Assembly: GCA_024636975.1 (NCBI GenBank)
Contig: JAGXGA010000033.1
Location: forward strand, 23,871-87,870
Source of the DNA: Mariniphaga sp.
Lineage (GTDB): Bacteria > Bacteroidota > Bacteroidia > Bacteroidales > Prolixibacteraceae
Reading direction: 5' to 3'
Length of the DNA: 64,000 nt
The position numbers were made by a program, and so were the translations under genes. Positions 16,927-26,479 of the stretch are shown here, one piece after another. Position 1 is the stretch's first letter; each line of letters opens with the position of its first letter. The notes beneath the pieces were generated by a model. It saw nothing but the letters and a program-made list of their open reading frames with translations, made no database searches and was not told the DNA's origin.

Positions 16927-18426
16927 ATGAGTAATATAAAAATGAATCACTCAAGACGTAGCTTTTTACAAAAAACTGCTGCAGCAACGGTAGGAATCAC
17001 TATTATACCAAGTATAGCGGTAAGCGGACTGGGGCACCGTGCTCCAAGTGACAAGCTAAACATTGCAGGAGTAGGGATTGGTGGGAAAGGTCATCCCAAC
17101 CTTGTGGCCATGAATTCCGAGAATATTGTGGCACTTTGTGATGTTGATTGGAAGTATGCAGATAAGACTTTCAATGAGTTTCCAAAAGCAAAGCGCTACT
17201 GGGACTGGCGAAATATGTACGATGAAATGGGTAATTCAATCGATGCTGTTATGGTAGCCACTTCCGACCATACCCATGCTGCTGTAGCGGCTCAGGCATT
17301 GGCAATGGGTAAGCACGTTTATTGTCAGAAACCACTAACTCATTCGGTTTACGAATCGAGATTGCTGACACGCCTGGCTGCAAAACACAAAGTAGCCACT
17401 CAAATGGGAAACCAGGGGAATTCAGGCGACGGTGTGCGCCAGGTGTGCGAGTGGATATGGAATGGTGAAATCGGTGAAGTGAAGGAAGTGCATGCTTGGA
17501 CCGACAGGCCTATTTGGCCCCAGGGGCTGGAAAGACCCACCCAAAAAATGGCAACCCCTGATACGATGAACTGGGACCTTTTTGTTGGTCCGGCACCTGA
17601 ACGCCCCTATCATGAAATTTATACCCCCTGGAACTGGAGAGGATGGTGGGATTTTGGAACCGGAGCTTTCGGCGATATGGCCTGCCATGTGCTCGACCCA
17701 GTATACCAGGCTTTGAAGTTGGGATACCCCGACAAAGTAAGGGGAAGCTCAACACAGATGAATACAGAATCGGCACCTCAGGCTGAAACCGTCGAGTTTT
17801 CCTTTCCGGCGAGGGAGAAAATGGATAAGGTAAACATGCCACCGGTAAAAGTCTATTGGTACGATGGAGGATTATTGCCTAATCTTGCAGAACTGATGCC
17901 CGTAGAAATTGACCTGATGGCTGACGGATTGGGAGGTTGCATCTTTGTTGGTTCGAAGGATACAATAATTACCGGTTGCGGTGGATTTAACGCATTTTTG
18001 CTTTCGGGAAGAAAGCCTCAGGTTACACCTTATCTGCGACGTATACCCGGAGCAATAGGTTATGTTGACGGGCCCCATGAGCAGGATTGGATTCGTGCCT
18101 GTAAGGAATCACCCGATAACCGCATAGAAAGTACTTCTCACTTTGGTTATTCCGGACCATTTAATGAAATGGTGTTACTTGGTGTCCTTGCTATCCGGTT
18201 GCAAAGCCTTAACAAAACCCTGCAATGGGATGCACAAAATATGCGGTTTACCAACATTTCACCTTCGGAAGAACTGAAGATTGTGACCTCTGATGAATTT
18301 AAGGTAATAGACGGGCATCCGCATTTTAATACACAATTTGCATCATTTAACGCTGAGACTGCTGCAAACGAATATATTAAACACAACTACAGGGAAGGCT
18401 GGAATTTGCCTGAGATGCCATTATAA
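16927..18426 (+). CDS. Gfo/Idh/MocA family oxidoreductase with Tat signal
   Basis: A 499-residue exported dehydrogenase-like protein. The N-terminus HSRRSFLQKTAAA is a twin-arginine signal. The Rossmann fold follows (GVGIGGKGHPN, about residue 52), with the family's conserved KP in YCQKPLTHS and the C-terminal substrate domain. Members act on sugars or inositols with a nicotinamide cofactor, and the exported ones often act on glycosides or activated sugars. It is followed by the exported protein at 18586, which may share its operon. Confidence 0.92.
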   Translation: MSNIKMNHSRRSFLQKTAAATVGITIIPSIAVSGLGHRAPSDKLNIAGVGIGGKGHPNLVAMNSENIVALCDVDWKYADKTFNEFPKAKRYWDWRNMYDEMGNSIDAVMVATSDHTHAAVAAQALAMGKHVYCQKPLTHSVYESRLLTRLAAKHKVATQMGNQGNSGDGVRQVCEWIWNGEIGEVKEVHAWTDRPIWPQGLERPTQKMATPDTMNWDLFVGPAPERPYHEIYTPWNWRGWWDFGTGAFGDMACHVLDPVYQALKLGYPDKVRGSSTQMNTESAPQAETVEFSFPAREKMDKVNMPPVKVYWYDGGLLPNLAELMPVEIDLMADGLGGCIFVGSKDTIITGCGGFNAFLLSGRKPQVTPYLRRIPGAIGYVDGPHEQDWIRACKESPDNRIESTSHFGYSGPFNEMVLLGVLAIRLQSLNKTLQWDAQNMRFTNISPSEELKIVTSDEFKVIDGHPHFNTQFASFNAETAANEYIKHNYREGWNLPEMPL

Positions 18427-18585
18427 CCGGGAACAATCTGCCCGCATTTAAAATCTAAACAGCCAGGACAGTCTGAGTTCTTACTAATTAAATACAGTGA
18501 TGAAAACCTGGTTGTCAAAGTTATAATTGGCAACTACAGCTTTTATCCCTGCTGATATTACATGATTTTTAAAATATTGAATTAA

Positions 18586-19719
18586 ATGGTAAATATTATT
18601 TCCAGAGCTATTTTAGTGTCTGTTTTTCTATATGTTTCACCTATTAACAGTAATGGTTTTGTGCCCAAAAAGGTTGATTCAGGTGAAGTGCCTCCTAAAA
18701 CACGCGATATTAAAAAGTGGCCGTTTGCTTCCACCTCAATCTGGAATATGCCTGTTGGCAGCGATGCAATTTATGTTCATGCCCGTTTGGAACAGGCGGA
18801 GGCACAGGGGATGACTATTGACGAGGACATTATCGTTTTAACAGAAACGGCACCGGTTACCGACATATATATTAATAATGCAGGGTGGGACAGGAATAAA
18901 AACCGTTGCACCGTTGAAGGCGAACTGATGTTTTCGGCACCTATTCCTGATGATTTTGTTGTAAGTCCGGATACATGGGACGGTCAGACTCCCAACTCCG
19001 GCCTGGCGGTACTGATGTCTGATGGCAGGACCATTATGCAGACACAGCCCTTTGCACGTTGTGAAGCAGGTAAAGCCGCCACCTCTCGCTATGTTTTTGA
19101 GGACCAGGACTTGTATGGCGAAGGAATGTATGGTGCACACGGAGCTTCCAAATTATCAGCCATTGGTGGTGCATTAAGGATAGGAGAGTTAAGGCCCGGC
19201 TCAGGTATGATCAGACATGCGCTGAAAGTAAATGTTTATGCAGCCAAAAATCTGTTTTACAATGAATCTAGCTATGGATATCGGTGGCCTGCCAAAAGTG
19301 CCGACAGTTATGCACCGGGAGATTACGGGCGCAAGCGCAGTACCCCGTTAGTAAAGGAGTGCCGGATGGGAGCGTTGCTTGCACTCCCTGCCAATTGGGA
19401 TCTCGACTCCCTGGGTTTTGAAACTGAACCTGCACGAATACTGGCTGAAACCTTTCAGAAATACGGAGCTTATATTGTAGATGATACGGCCTGGGATGTA
19501 TATGCAATAATTACTGAATGGGGACCAGCCGGTCGTTTTGACGAACAGTTTGAAGATGACTGGGGGTTTTCAATGAAGCAACAAAGTAAAAATACCCCAT
19601 GGGCCCGCGATATGGATCGCATCTTTTTAAACCTTCATGTAGTTGATAACAATTCCGAAAGCTCTATAGGTGGGGGAGGAAAGCCTCTTGCACCGCTGGC
19701 CCCTCCTCTTGCTGAATAG
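18586..19719 (+). CDS. Exported protein of unknown function (WPF...SIWNMPVGS type)
   Basis: A 377-residue protein with a signal peptide (about residues 1-24). It has an N-terminal WPFASTSIWNMPVGS, a central YGAHGASKLSAIGGALRIGE with RHALKVNVYA, and a Pro/Gly-rich C-terminus. I have seen similar patterns in secreted proteins near carbohydrate genes but cannot name a family. No catalytic motif is obvious. It lies 159 bases after the Tat oxidoreductase and is convergent with the aldo/keto reductase. Confidence 0.8.
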   Translation: MVNIISRAILVSVFLYVSPINSNGFVPKKVDSGEVPPKTRDIKKWPFASTSIWNMPVGSDAIYVHARLEQAEAQGMTIDEDIIVLTETAPVTDIYINNAGWDRNKNRCTVEGELMFSAPIPDDFVVSPDTWDGQTPNSGLAVLMSDGRTIMQTQPFARCEAGKAATSRYVFEDQDLYGEGMYGAHGASKLSAIGGALRIGELRPGSGMIRHALKVNVYAAKNLFYNESSYGYRWPAKSADSYAPGDYGRKRSTPLVKECRMGALLALPANWDLDSLGFETEPARILAETFQKYGAYIVDDTAWDVYAIITEWGPAGRFDEQFEDDWGFSMKQQSKNTPWARDMDRIFLNLHVVDNNSESSIGGGGKPLAPLAPPLAE

Positions 19720-19728
19720 TGTTTGTAT

Positions 19729-19779
19729 ATATGTTACAGTTTTCTGAAAGATATTGCTGAGCTAAATGCTGTAACATAT
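19729..19779. repeat. Perfect 11-bp inverted repeat between convergent genes
   Basis: atatgttacag (19729-19739) and ctgtaacatat (19769-19779) are perfect reverse complements with a 29-base spacer. No T-tract follows on either strand, so it is not a standard terminator, although the position between two convergent genes would suit one. Confidence 0.5.
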
Positions 19780-19866
19780 GAAAACGAAAGCAGTATTTGT
19801 TGTCTGCCTGTTTCCCTGGTTGTCATGAAATTGTTATGCCATTAACGCTGGGGTTATCCAATAAAT

Positions 19867-20736
19867 TTATCCTCTCACACTTGCAGCAGGAATCTTTTTT
19901 GTTAAATCCTTAAATTCGTCGATGTTTTCTGAGCCAATTGTAAAGCAGTCTAAATAATCCTGCGCCAGGGCATACTGAAGCATTTGATCGGTTTTATCGC
20001 GAAGCGAACCCCCTCCGAATATTTTCATGCCAATAACTCCTTTACCCTTCGACTTCATATCTTTCAAAACTTTAACTACAGTAGGCACGTCAGCATCCAT
20101 TCGTGCTCCGGCAGGGTTCATGCGTGCAAGGTCGACCTGCACCCAGGGCTCATTTGCTGCTGTTTGCAATGCTCCCAATGAATGACAGGACACTCCATGG
20201 GCTCTTATGATGCCGTCTTCCCTTGCCTGTGAGAGGTATTCCATTGCACCCATCCGGTTGGTATTCCAATCCGGATTGGTAAGTGCATGCAGCAATACAA
20301 TATCGATGTAATCTGTTCCGATCTCCTTTCGGTATCGGTCAAGATCCTTTTTCATCTGGTCGGCAGTTTTAGCATGCGTCTTGGTCAGGAGAACCACCTT
20401 TTCCCTGTCAACTTTTTTTAACGCTTCCTTCAGGTGAGGATGGGTGCCATACTGATCGGCCGACTCCCAAAAGAACACACCGTTGTCGTAACCTGTGCGC
20501 AGAAGATTGGTTAATCCTTTCAGTCCCAGCTTACGTTTTTGGTTTGAACTGTTACCAAAACCATTTGTACCGGTACCCATGGCAAGCCGTGAAACTTCTA
20601 TACCCGTATCTCCAAGAATGACTTTATCCCAGGCATATTTTTTAATATCGGAAGCAAAAGCATGGTATGGAAATGCATCCAGCAGTAATGTTCCTGCAGC
20701 TGCTAATCCTGATTTAATAAAATATCGACGCTTCAT
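19867..20736 (-). CDS. Aldo/keto reductase with Tat signal (exported), paralogue of the 13629 gene
   Basis: A 289-residue AKR protein whose N-terminus KRRYFIKSG is a twin-arginine signal. The cofactor-domain residues are present (Lys in LLTKTHA, His in VLLHAL, Tyr in ADQYGTH), but the usual catalytic Asp before the Tyr is Glu (ESADQY), whereas its paralogue has DCADTY. This may alter or weaken the redox activity. It has the same exported-enzyme design as the gene at 13629 and is convergent with the unknown protein at 18586. Confidence 0.9.
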   Translation of the reverse strand: MKRRYFIKSGLAAAGTLLLDAFPYHAFASDIKKYAWDKVILGDTGIEVSRLAMGTGTNGFGNSSNQKRKLGLKGLTNLLRTGYDNGVFFWESADQYGTHPHLKEALKKVDREKVVLLTKTHAKTADQMKKDLDRYRKEIGTDYIDIVLLHALTNPDWNTNRMGAMEYLSQAREDGIIRAHGVSCHSLGALQTAANEPWVQVDLARMNPAGARMDADVPTVVKVLKDMKSKGKGVIGMKIFGGGSLRDKTDQMLQYALAQDYLDCFTIGSENIDEFKDLTKKIPAASVRG

Positions 20737-21054
20737 TATATTGGGATCTTTATTTTAATTCAAAAACAAAATTTAAAATTGAATGTTCGCAGTTTCTCGT
20801 TTAATTGGTCTCTGCTTTAATGTTTAAAATCAGTTATCTATAATTTATAGAAGAAATGTGCTAAGGAACCAGATCAGACCAAATTCCTTTCATTCAATAA
20901 TTATAAAGGTATTTGGAATGCTTTGGAACTGAATGTTTGCCTAAACAGTTTATTGTATTGTTTGTTAATAAAATCAATAAAAAGCATTAAAAAATCAATT
21001 AAATTATAATTAATAAAAATCCTGATTTTTATTAAGAAAATACTCCTGCATTTA
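20737..21054. other. Intergenic region between divergent genes, AT-rich
   Basis: 318 bases between the Tat reductase (minus) and the barrel-like protein (plus). It is strongly AT-rich and presumably holds both promoters, but I find no clear TAnnTTTG box, hairpin or repeat. Confidence 0.6.
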
Positions 21055-22368
21055 ATGAAGAATTTTTTGATATTTATCATACTGACAACAGGTTTTATTA
21101 ATTTACTTTCTAACAATGTAATTGCTCAGATAGATGAACAGGATACCATTATTGGAGCGGAATTAAACGATACGATTAAACGTCCTGTTTCTATTGCCTC
21201 CATTCTTGCCCCATCGTTTTACATCGACTGCAGGCGTTGTGATTTTGCTTTTATCCGGACAGAGCTCAACTTTGTGAATTATGTACGGGATCCTGAATTA
21301 GCTGATGTACATGTATTTGTAACCGATGAGGAAACGGGTGGGGGAGGGCGCGAATACCAGTTTACTTTTATAGGCAGGCGAAGGTTCGAAGGAACCTCTT
21401 ATACATTGAGGCATTATATCGACAGAGATGCCACTCTCTCTGAGCGCCGGCAGGCAATAACAAGTTTTCTGAAACAGGGATTTGCGTCGTTTATTTTGCA
21501 GACACCTTTAGGAACAAATTTTTCTATAAAGTATTTACCAGACGAAGCCGACGAATTAGTGCAGGTAGAAGACCCATGGAACTATTGGGTTTTTCAGGGA
21601 TATGTAGGAAGTGTTCGGTTTGACCTGGAATCAAACCAAAGTGATTTTGATTCCCGTTGGGGATTTTTTGCAGACCGGGTAACAGAAGATTGGAAGCTTC
21701 GGTTCAGACCCTATTTCAACTACGGCAAGGTAACCTTCCAGACCAGCGACAGCGATGAGGAAGTGGTTAGTGAACAACGACGGCATGGAATTGACAGTTA
21801 TATAATAAAAAGCCTTACCAATCATTGGTCGGCAGGGCTAATAGTCGATTATGTAACAAATAACAGCCGGAACACAAGGCACCATTTAGGTATTAGTCCT
21901 GGCATCGAGTTCAACATTTTTCCATACCGGGAAGCCGTGCGTAAAGCGATAACCTTCAGGTACCTTTTAGGCTATCAGATCTTCGATTATTTTGATCAAA
22001 CCATATACGACAAATCCAAAGAAAAACTTTTCAACCATCAGTTCCGGGGTGATGTAAATATTCAGCAACCCTGGGGAAGTATAGAAACAGGATTTGTGGG
22101 GTCTCAGTACCTTCAGAAAATGGAGCATTACCGTGCTGAGTTTTACGGGCAAACATCAGTGCGTTTGTTTGAGGGTTTTGCCCTGCGCTTTCAGATTGAA
22201 TATGAGGTAATACGTGATCAACTCTCTCTGCCAAAAGGAGAAGCTTCCCTTGAAGATGTTTTGTTGAGGCAGCGTGAACTATCCACCGATTTTTCCTTTT
22301 ACAGTTCAATTGCTGTAACCTATACATTTGGATCACAATATACAAATGTGGTTAATACACGATTTTGA
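21055..22368 (+). CDS. Exported beta-barrel-like protein of unknown function
   Basis: A 437-residue protein with a signal peptide (about residues 1-25) and, from about residue 150 on, a succession of amphipathic strands ending in aromatic residues, as expected for an outer-membrane barrel of 10 or more strands. It ends YTFGSQYTNVVNTRF with a terminal aromatic residue. The segment 60-110 (FAFIRTELNFVNYVRD and DVHVFVTD) resembles a soluble domain before the barrel. I do not recognise a named family. Confidence 0.8.
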   Translation: MKNFLIFIILTTGFINLLSNNVIAQIDEQDTIIGAELNDTIKRPVSIASILAPSFYIDCRRCDFAFIRTELNFVNYVRDPELADVHVFVTDEETGGGGREYQFTFIGRRRFEGTSYTLRHYIDRDATLSERRQAITSFLKQGFASFILQTPLGTNFSIKYLPDEADELVQVEDPWNYWVFQGYVGSVRFDLESNQSDFDSRWGFFADRVTEDWKLRFRPYFNYGKVTFQTSDSDEEVVSEQRRHGIDSYIIKSLTNHWSAGLIVDYVTNNSRNTRHHLGISPGIEFNIFPYREAVRKAITFRYLLGYQIFDYFDQTIYDKSKEKLFNHQFRGDVNIQQPWGSIETGFVGSQYLQKMEHYRAEFYGQTSVRLFEGFALRFQIEYEVIRDQLSLPKGEASLEDVLLRQRELSTDFSFYSSIAVTYTFGSQYTNVVNTRF

Positions 22369-22393
22369 TATTCACAGCAGGAGATGTTAAATT

Positions 22394-24244
22394 TTAATGA
22401 GAAGTGCCAAGCAGTTCCTCTTCAGGTTTATTTGTATAAACCGTGGGTAAACTGAACCAGAAACAGGCTCCTTCACCTGTAATTCCTGTACTGTCTACTC
22501 CAACATATCCCCCCATTTTTCTTAAAATCCGTTTAACAATAGAGAGTCCAAGTCCATAACCTTCAGCTTTTTCCGGCGTGAGCCGGGAATATTTTTTAAA
22601 TAATTTTTCCTGAGCAGCGGGGGATATCCCATTGCCATTATCTTTTATCCAGAACCTGATATAATGTTCTTCAGATAGGGCCCCAATCGATATCACAGGA
22701 GGTGCACCACCGTATTTTATGGCATTAGTCAGGTAATTCACCCACACTTCCTCGATCCATGGAGCATATCCCAACGAAACGGGCCATTCTTCAGGAAATG
22801 AGATTTGAGCGCCACTGCTTTTTATTAATTCTTTAACCTGACTTTGAGCATCAATGAATATCCGCCCCATATCCAATTGCTTTTTTTCTACTTCATGATG
22901 GTTTACAGTTGCCAAAAGAAGAAGTTCATGCGTAATATGCATCGCTTTTTGGGCAGATGCCTTGATATGTCCTGAAAATTCATTTAGTATGGCCGTTTTG
23001 CCTTCCTTAATGCACTCTTCAATAATTTCGGTGGAACTATAAACCGAACCAAGGGAATTTCTTAAATCATGGGCTACCGTATGCGCAAACGCATCCAAAT
23101 CTTCAATAAGCCGGCCCCGTTCCTCTACTTCAGCTTCCAGTTTTTTATTAACCAGTCTGAGTTTGTTCTCCGACTGTTTTAGCGAAGATACATCGTTTAA
23201 TTGCAGCAGGTGCCCTGAAAACTGACGGTTGCGGTTATAAACCGGCGATATGCGGACCTGGTAAGTTTTTGATTCAGCAGGCATACCTGCCTCTATTTCC
23301 ACGAGGCTGTTTGTTTCTGCTTCGGTTGCTAAAACAATATTTTCATAGTCACTGAAGACGTCTGAAAACCTGTTTCTCACAACAGGAGATTGCAGATTAA
23401 AAATTGTATTCACAGCAGGATTGTAATCTTCGATGAAGCCTTCCGAATTTACAATTATAACACCATCGCTCATTGTGTCGATAAGATTGTTACGGGCAAA
23501 CGGTACCAGGTCGAACATACGGTACCTTACAATCCCAAAGGTGATCACAAGCCCGGTGAAAACAAACAATATTGGAGTCCAGTCAAATCCCGGAATGGGA
23601 TTGATCCCGGTTATGTATACCAGGTTACCTCCCAGTGGTATAAGCGTGGCAATAAGCAGAGTGGCCACCTGCGATTTATAATAGGCGGTAAACTCATAAA
23701 TTGAAAGCAGCAAATTGTATAAGCCAGCTATTATTAGTGTAATGGCATACGACCAGTATATCCAGAACCAGCTGCCATGATCAATAATGATTGTATTATT
23801 TTCGAAATTATCAAGGATAACATTTTTCCATACCAGGTGGTGGTATTCATTTGTTAAAACAAGCGGAATGGTAATAAATGGAATTATTGAAAGTAAGGCA
23901 ATATTACGGGGAGAAATCAGGTGAAATTTCTGGCTGAAAGCGGTGGTAAACAGAAAATAAGAAACAGGTAGAAAGGCAATTCCAAAATAAGATAGCTGAG
24001 ACCATATCATTTTCATTTCCAAACTTGTGGACATAAATTCCAATCCGCTGGTAAGGGCCCATATTGCAGCAAATAGTTCGATAAATATTAGGTAGATTAC
24101 TTCCCCCGATTTCCGAAACTTCCAAAGAATGATAACAGTGCCAACAGCCACAAGCATAGCCAAAAATGCAATGACACTTTCCATAGGCAGATATTGAGAA
24201 ACTACCTGCATTACCGTTTTAAGCATTGAATCCATAGCTGCCAA
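22394..24244 (-). CDS. Membrane histidine kinase with 7TM-type N-terminus and PAS domain
   Basis: A 616-residue sensor. Residues about 15-230 form seven membrane segments of the His-kin 7TM type. A PAS-like domain (about 250-370) follows, then HisKA with the phospho-acceptor His in AHTVAHDLRNS. The ATPase domain shows the N box NYLTNAIKYGG, G1 DNGNGIS and G2 GYGLGLSIVKRI. No receiver domain or regulator gene is adjacent, so its partner is elsewhere. The small membrane protein upstream (25006-24290) is likely in the same operon. Confidence 0.92.
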   Translation of the reverse strand: MAAMDSMLKTVMQVVSQYLPMESVIAFLAMLVAVGTVIILWKFRKSGEVIYLIFIELFAAIWALTSGLEFMSTSLEMKMIWSQLSYFGIAFLPVSYFLFTTAFSQKFHLISPRNIALLSIIPFITIPLVLTNEYHHLVWKNVILDNFENNTIIIDHGSWFWIYWSYAITLIIAGLYNLLLSIYEFTAYYKSQVATLLIATLIPLGGNLVYITGINPIPGFDWTPILFVFTGLVITFGIVRYRMFDLVPFARNNLIDTMSDGVIIVNSEGFIEDYNPAVNTIFNLQSPVVRNRFSDVFSDYENIVLATEAETNSLVEIEAGMPAESKTYQVRISPVYNRNRQFSGHLLQLNDVSSLKQSENKLRLVNKKLEAEVEERGRLIEDLDAFAHTVAHDLRNSLGSVYSSTEIIEECIKEGKTAILNEFSGHIKASAQKAMHITHELLLLATVNHHEVEKKQLDMGRIFIDAQSQVKELIKSSGAQISFPEEWPVSLGYAPWIEEVWVNYLTNAIKYGGAPPVISIGALSEEHYIRFWIKDNGNGISPAAQEKLFKKYSRLTPEKAEGYGLGLSIVKRILRKMGGYVGVDSTGITGEGACFWFSLPTVYTNKPEEELLGTSH

Positions 24245-24289
24245 AAATAATTCAATTTCGTTTAATGCCCTTTTAAAGGAGCGTGTTAT

Positions 24290-25006
24290 TTATTCTATTT
24301 TTTTTAACAACGGGTAAACCCCTGTAGAAATTAAAATTAGCCCTGCAGTAAACAGTTCCCATTGAAAACGCCCGGGTACATAAAGAATCATTTCTTTTAT
24401 AAAGTTCTGATTTTCGGTTAGCGTAAAAAATTGGGAAAGATAATTCCCCCCAATAATAATACTGGCGAAATCATAAACAAATGCAACAACAATTAATAAT
24501 GAACCTGCAAGGAAAAGCCACATGGCATTTTTTTCCGGAGCCTTTACCCCATACTGTGTATGCAGGTATTCAAGAAGCACAGCCAGGGCAATCATAACCA
24601 GTGAACAAAGAACAGGTGCCAGCACCGGTCCCGTCCAGGTTACCGGTATAAGAAACAGGATGTCCCAGGTAAGTAGTGATTCAGGCCAACCCAGGAAAAG
24701 CCACAGGGCGAGATAATAAAATATATCCCATACACCAAACAGAAATAAGAAAGCAGCAAGCCGGCGCATAAATGATTTTCCGGTAACATATGCTACAGCC
24801 CATAACATAAACAAGGTGCAAAGTTCCCTGACCATTTCGGTACCAATGAATGTGGATTTCATCAGTTTTAAAGGAAAGGCAAAACCTTCGGGGTAATAAA
24901 GTTCCCTGATATAAACCACTACTATAGCTTCAAGAAATCCCATGGCAACCGCAAAAATGAAAAGTGGTGCTACCAGGGGAAGCGGATTGTATTCTGATTT
25001 CTGCAT
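24290..25006 (-). CDS. Polytopic membrane protein of unknown function
   Basis: A roughly 238-residue protein with about six or seven membrane segments. Conserved-looking polar motifs include EAIVVVYIRELYYPEGF near the N-terminus and GVWDIFYY in the middle. I do not recognise a family with confidence. The frame opens upstream to 25072; I chose the ATG at 25006 because the extra N-terminal part is not membrane-like. It lies 45 bases before the sensor kinase on the same strand, so it may be functionally linked to it. Confidence 0.75.
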   Translation of the reverse strand: MQKSEYNPLPLVAPLFIFAVAMGFLEAIVVVYIRELYYPEGFAFPLKLMKSTFIGTEMVRELCTLFMLWAVAYVTGKSFMRRLAAFLFLFGVWDIFYYLALWLFLGWPESLLTWDILFLIPVTWTGPVLAPVLCSLVMIALAVLLEYLHTQYGVKAPEKNAMWLFLAGSLLIVVAFVYDFASIIIGGNYLSQFFTLTENQNFIKEMILYVPGRFQWELFTAGLILISTGVYPLLKKIE

Positions 25007-25085
25007 TTGATTCAAATAAAATACCATGTAATTTCGAAATAAATTTATTAAAAAACTATTCGGATATTTCACATCAATTCAGTAA

Positions 25086-25115
25086 TTTGGCTGAGCAGCT
25101 AAAACTATATTTTTT
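25086..25115 (+). promoter_or_regulatory. Possible Bacteroidota promoter of the aminotransferase gene
   Basis: TTTG (25086-25089) is followed, after 18 bases, by TATTTTTT (25108-25115), close to the Bacteroidota -33 TTTG and -7 TAnnTTTG elements. The last base of the -7 box differs from consensus. The box lies about 20 bases before the ATG. Confidence 0.3.
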
Positions 25116-25135
25116 TAAACAATAAAAGCAACATC

Positions 25136-26479
25136 ATGTCAAACCGTAAAATTTCCCGCCGGCAGGCTATAACAACCGCTACAGCAGGGTCACTTGGAAC
25201 AATGGCCTTGTCTCCCTTCTCTTTTATACACCTGAAAAATACTGTTAAACCAGCATTGCTGGGAGGAGAAAAAGTGCGGACAACAGCCTGGCCCCAGTGG
25301 CCGGTATGGGATGAATCGGCCGAACAACAGATTATTGAAATGCTGCGCAGTGGCCGCTGGTGGAGGGGCGGGGGAGAATATGTTGCTGAATTTGAGAAGG
25401 AATATGCCCTGTTGATGGGAGCTGACCGTTGTCTGGCTACTGCCAGCGGCACAACTGCATTATTGGTGGCACTGCATGTTTTGGGAGTGGATGCCGGCGA
25501 TGAGGTGCTGGTCTCGCCATATACTTTCATTGCAAGCTACAATGTTATTTTCATGAATAAGGCTCTGCCTGTATTTGTGGATACCGATCCCGAAACATTT
25601 TTGATCGATCCGTCTAAAATGGAAAAAAGAATAACCGATCGGACTTCAGCCATTTTGCCTGTACATATATACGGTTTGCCTGCAGATATGGATAAAATAA
25701 ATGAAGTGGCCCAACAGCATGACCTGAGGGTTGTAGAGGATGCATGCCAGGCATGGCTGGGTGAATATAAGGGCAAGAAACTTGGAACCCTGGGCGATTT
25801 GGGATGCTACAGTTTTCAGAATTCAAAAAACCTTCCTACCGGTGAAGGGGGCGCAATTGTTGGAAACAATCCTGAATTAATGGACAGGTGTTATTCATTT
25901 CATAATTGCGGAAGGCCTTACGGAACCGTAGAGCGGACTTCTGATTATCCTGTAAGGGGCAGTAATCGCCGGATGCAACAGATACAGGCATTAATGCTCC
26001 TTTCACAAATGAAGCGAATTGAAAAAGATGCTGATGTAAGGCTTGAAAATGCCATGTACCTCGATAGTAAACTGAGCGAAATTCCGGGCATTAAAACAGC
26101 AAAACTGGTGGAAGGAAATAACCGCTCGGCTTATCATATGTATCCATTTCGGTTTATTTCAAAAGAATTCGGAGGCGTTTCAAGGGGGAAATTCCTGGAG
26201 GCATTACAGGCCGAAGGAATCCCATGCTCTGCCGGATACGGGCAACAAAATAAAGATGGATTGATTGAAGAGGCCCTGAATTCAAAAGGATACAAACGAC
26301 TATTTACTCAAAACAGGCTGAACCGGTGGCGGGAAGAAAATCGCCTGCCTGGAAATGACCAGCTTACCCGTGAAGCTGTTACACTTTATCAGAGTATGCT
26401 GTTGGGCAGTAAATCCGACATGGACGACATCGTAAATGCAGTTGCCAAATTGTATGAAAACCGGGAAAGTTTAACTTAA
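25136..26479 (+). CDS. DegT/DnrJ/EryC1/StrS family aminotransferase with Tat signal
   Basis: A 447-residue PLP-dependent sugar aminotransferase fold. The PLP lysine is in SFQNSKNLPTGEGG (about residue 230), the cofactor Asp/Gln region in VVEDACQAW, and the Thr-Ser pair in ATASGTTAL. Unusually, the N-terminus SRRQAITTATAGS is a twin-arginine-type signal, so the enzyme is predicted to be exported already folded with PLP. Family members transaminate nucleotide-linked keto sugars or act as dehydratases; an exported version must have another substrate or act at the membrane. Confidence 0.9.
   Translation: MSNRKISRRQAITTATAGSLGTMALSPFSFIHLKNTVKPALLGGEKVRTTAWPQWPVWDESAEQQIIEMLRSGRWWRGGGEYVAEFEKEYALLMGADRCLATASGTTALLVALHVLGVDAGDEVLVSPYTFIASYNVIFMNKALPVFVDTDPETFLIDPSKMEKRITDRTSAILPVHIYGLPADMDKINEVAQQHDLRVVEDACQAWLGEYKGKKLGTLGDLGCYSFQNSKNLPTGEGGAIVGNNPELMDRCYSFHNCGRPYGTVERTSDYPVRGSNRRMQQIQALMLLSQMKRIEKDADVRLENAMYLDSKLSEIPGIKTAKLVEGNNRSAYHMYPFRFISKEFGGVSRGKFLEALQAEGIPCSAGYGQQNKDGLIEEALNSKGYKRLFTQNRLNRWREENRLPGNDQLTREAVTLYQSMLLGSKSDMDDIVNAVAKLYENRESLT

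Noticed and set aside
25105..25530. A 141-residue minus-strand frame over the start of the aminotransferase
   Set aside because: The aminotransferase frame has intact family motifs and a Tat signal; the other frame has none.
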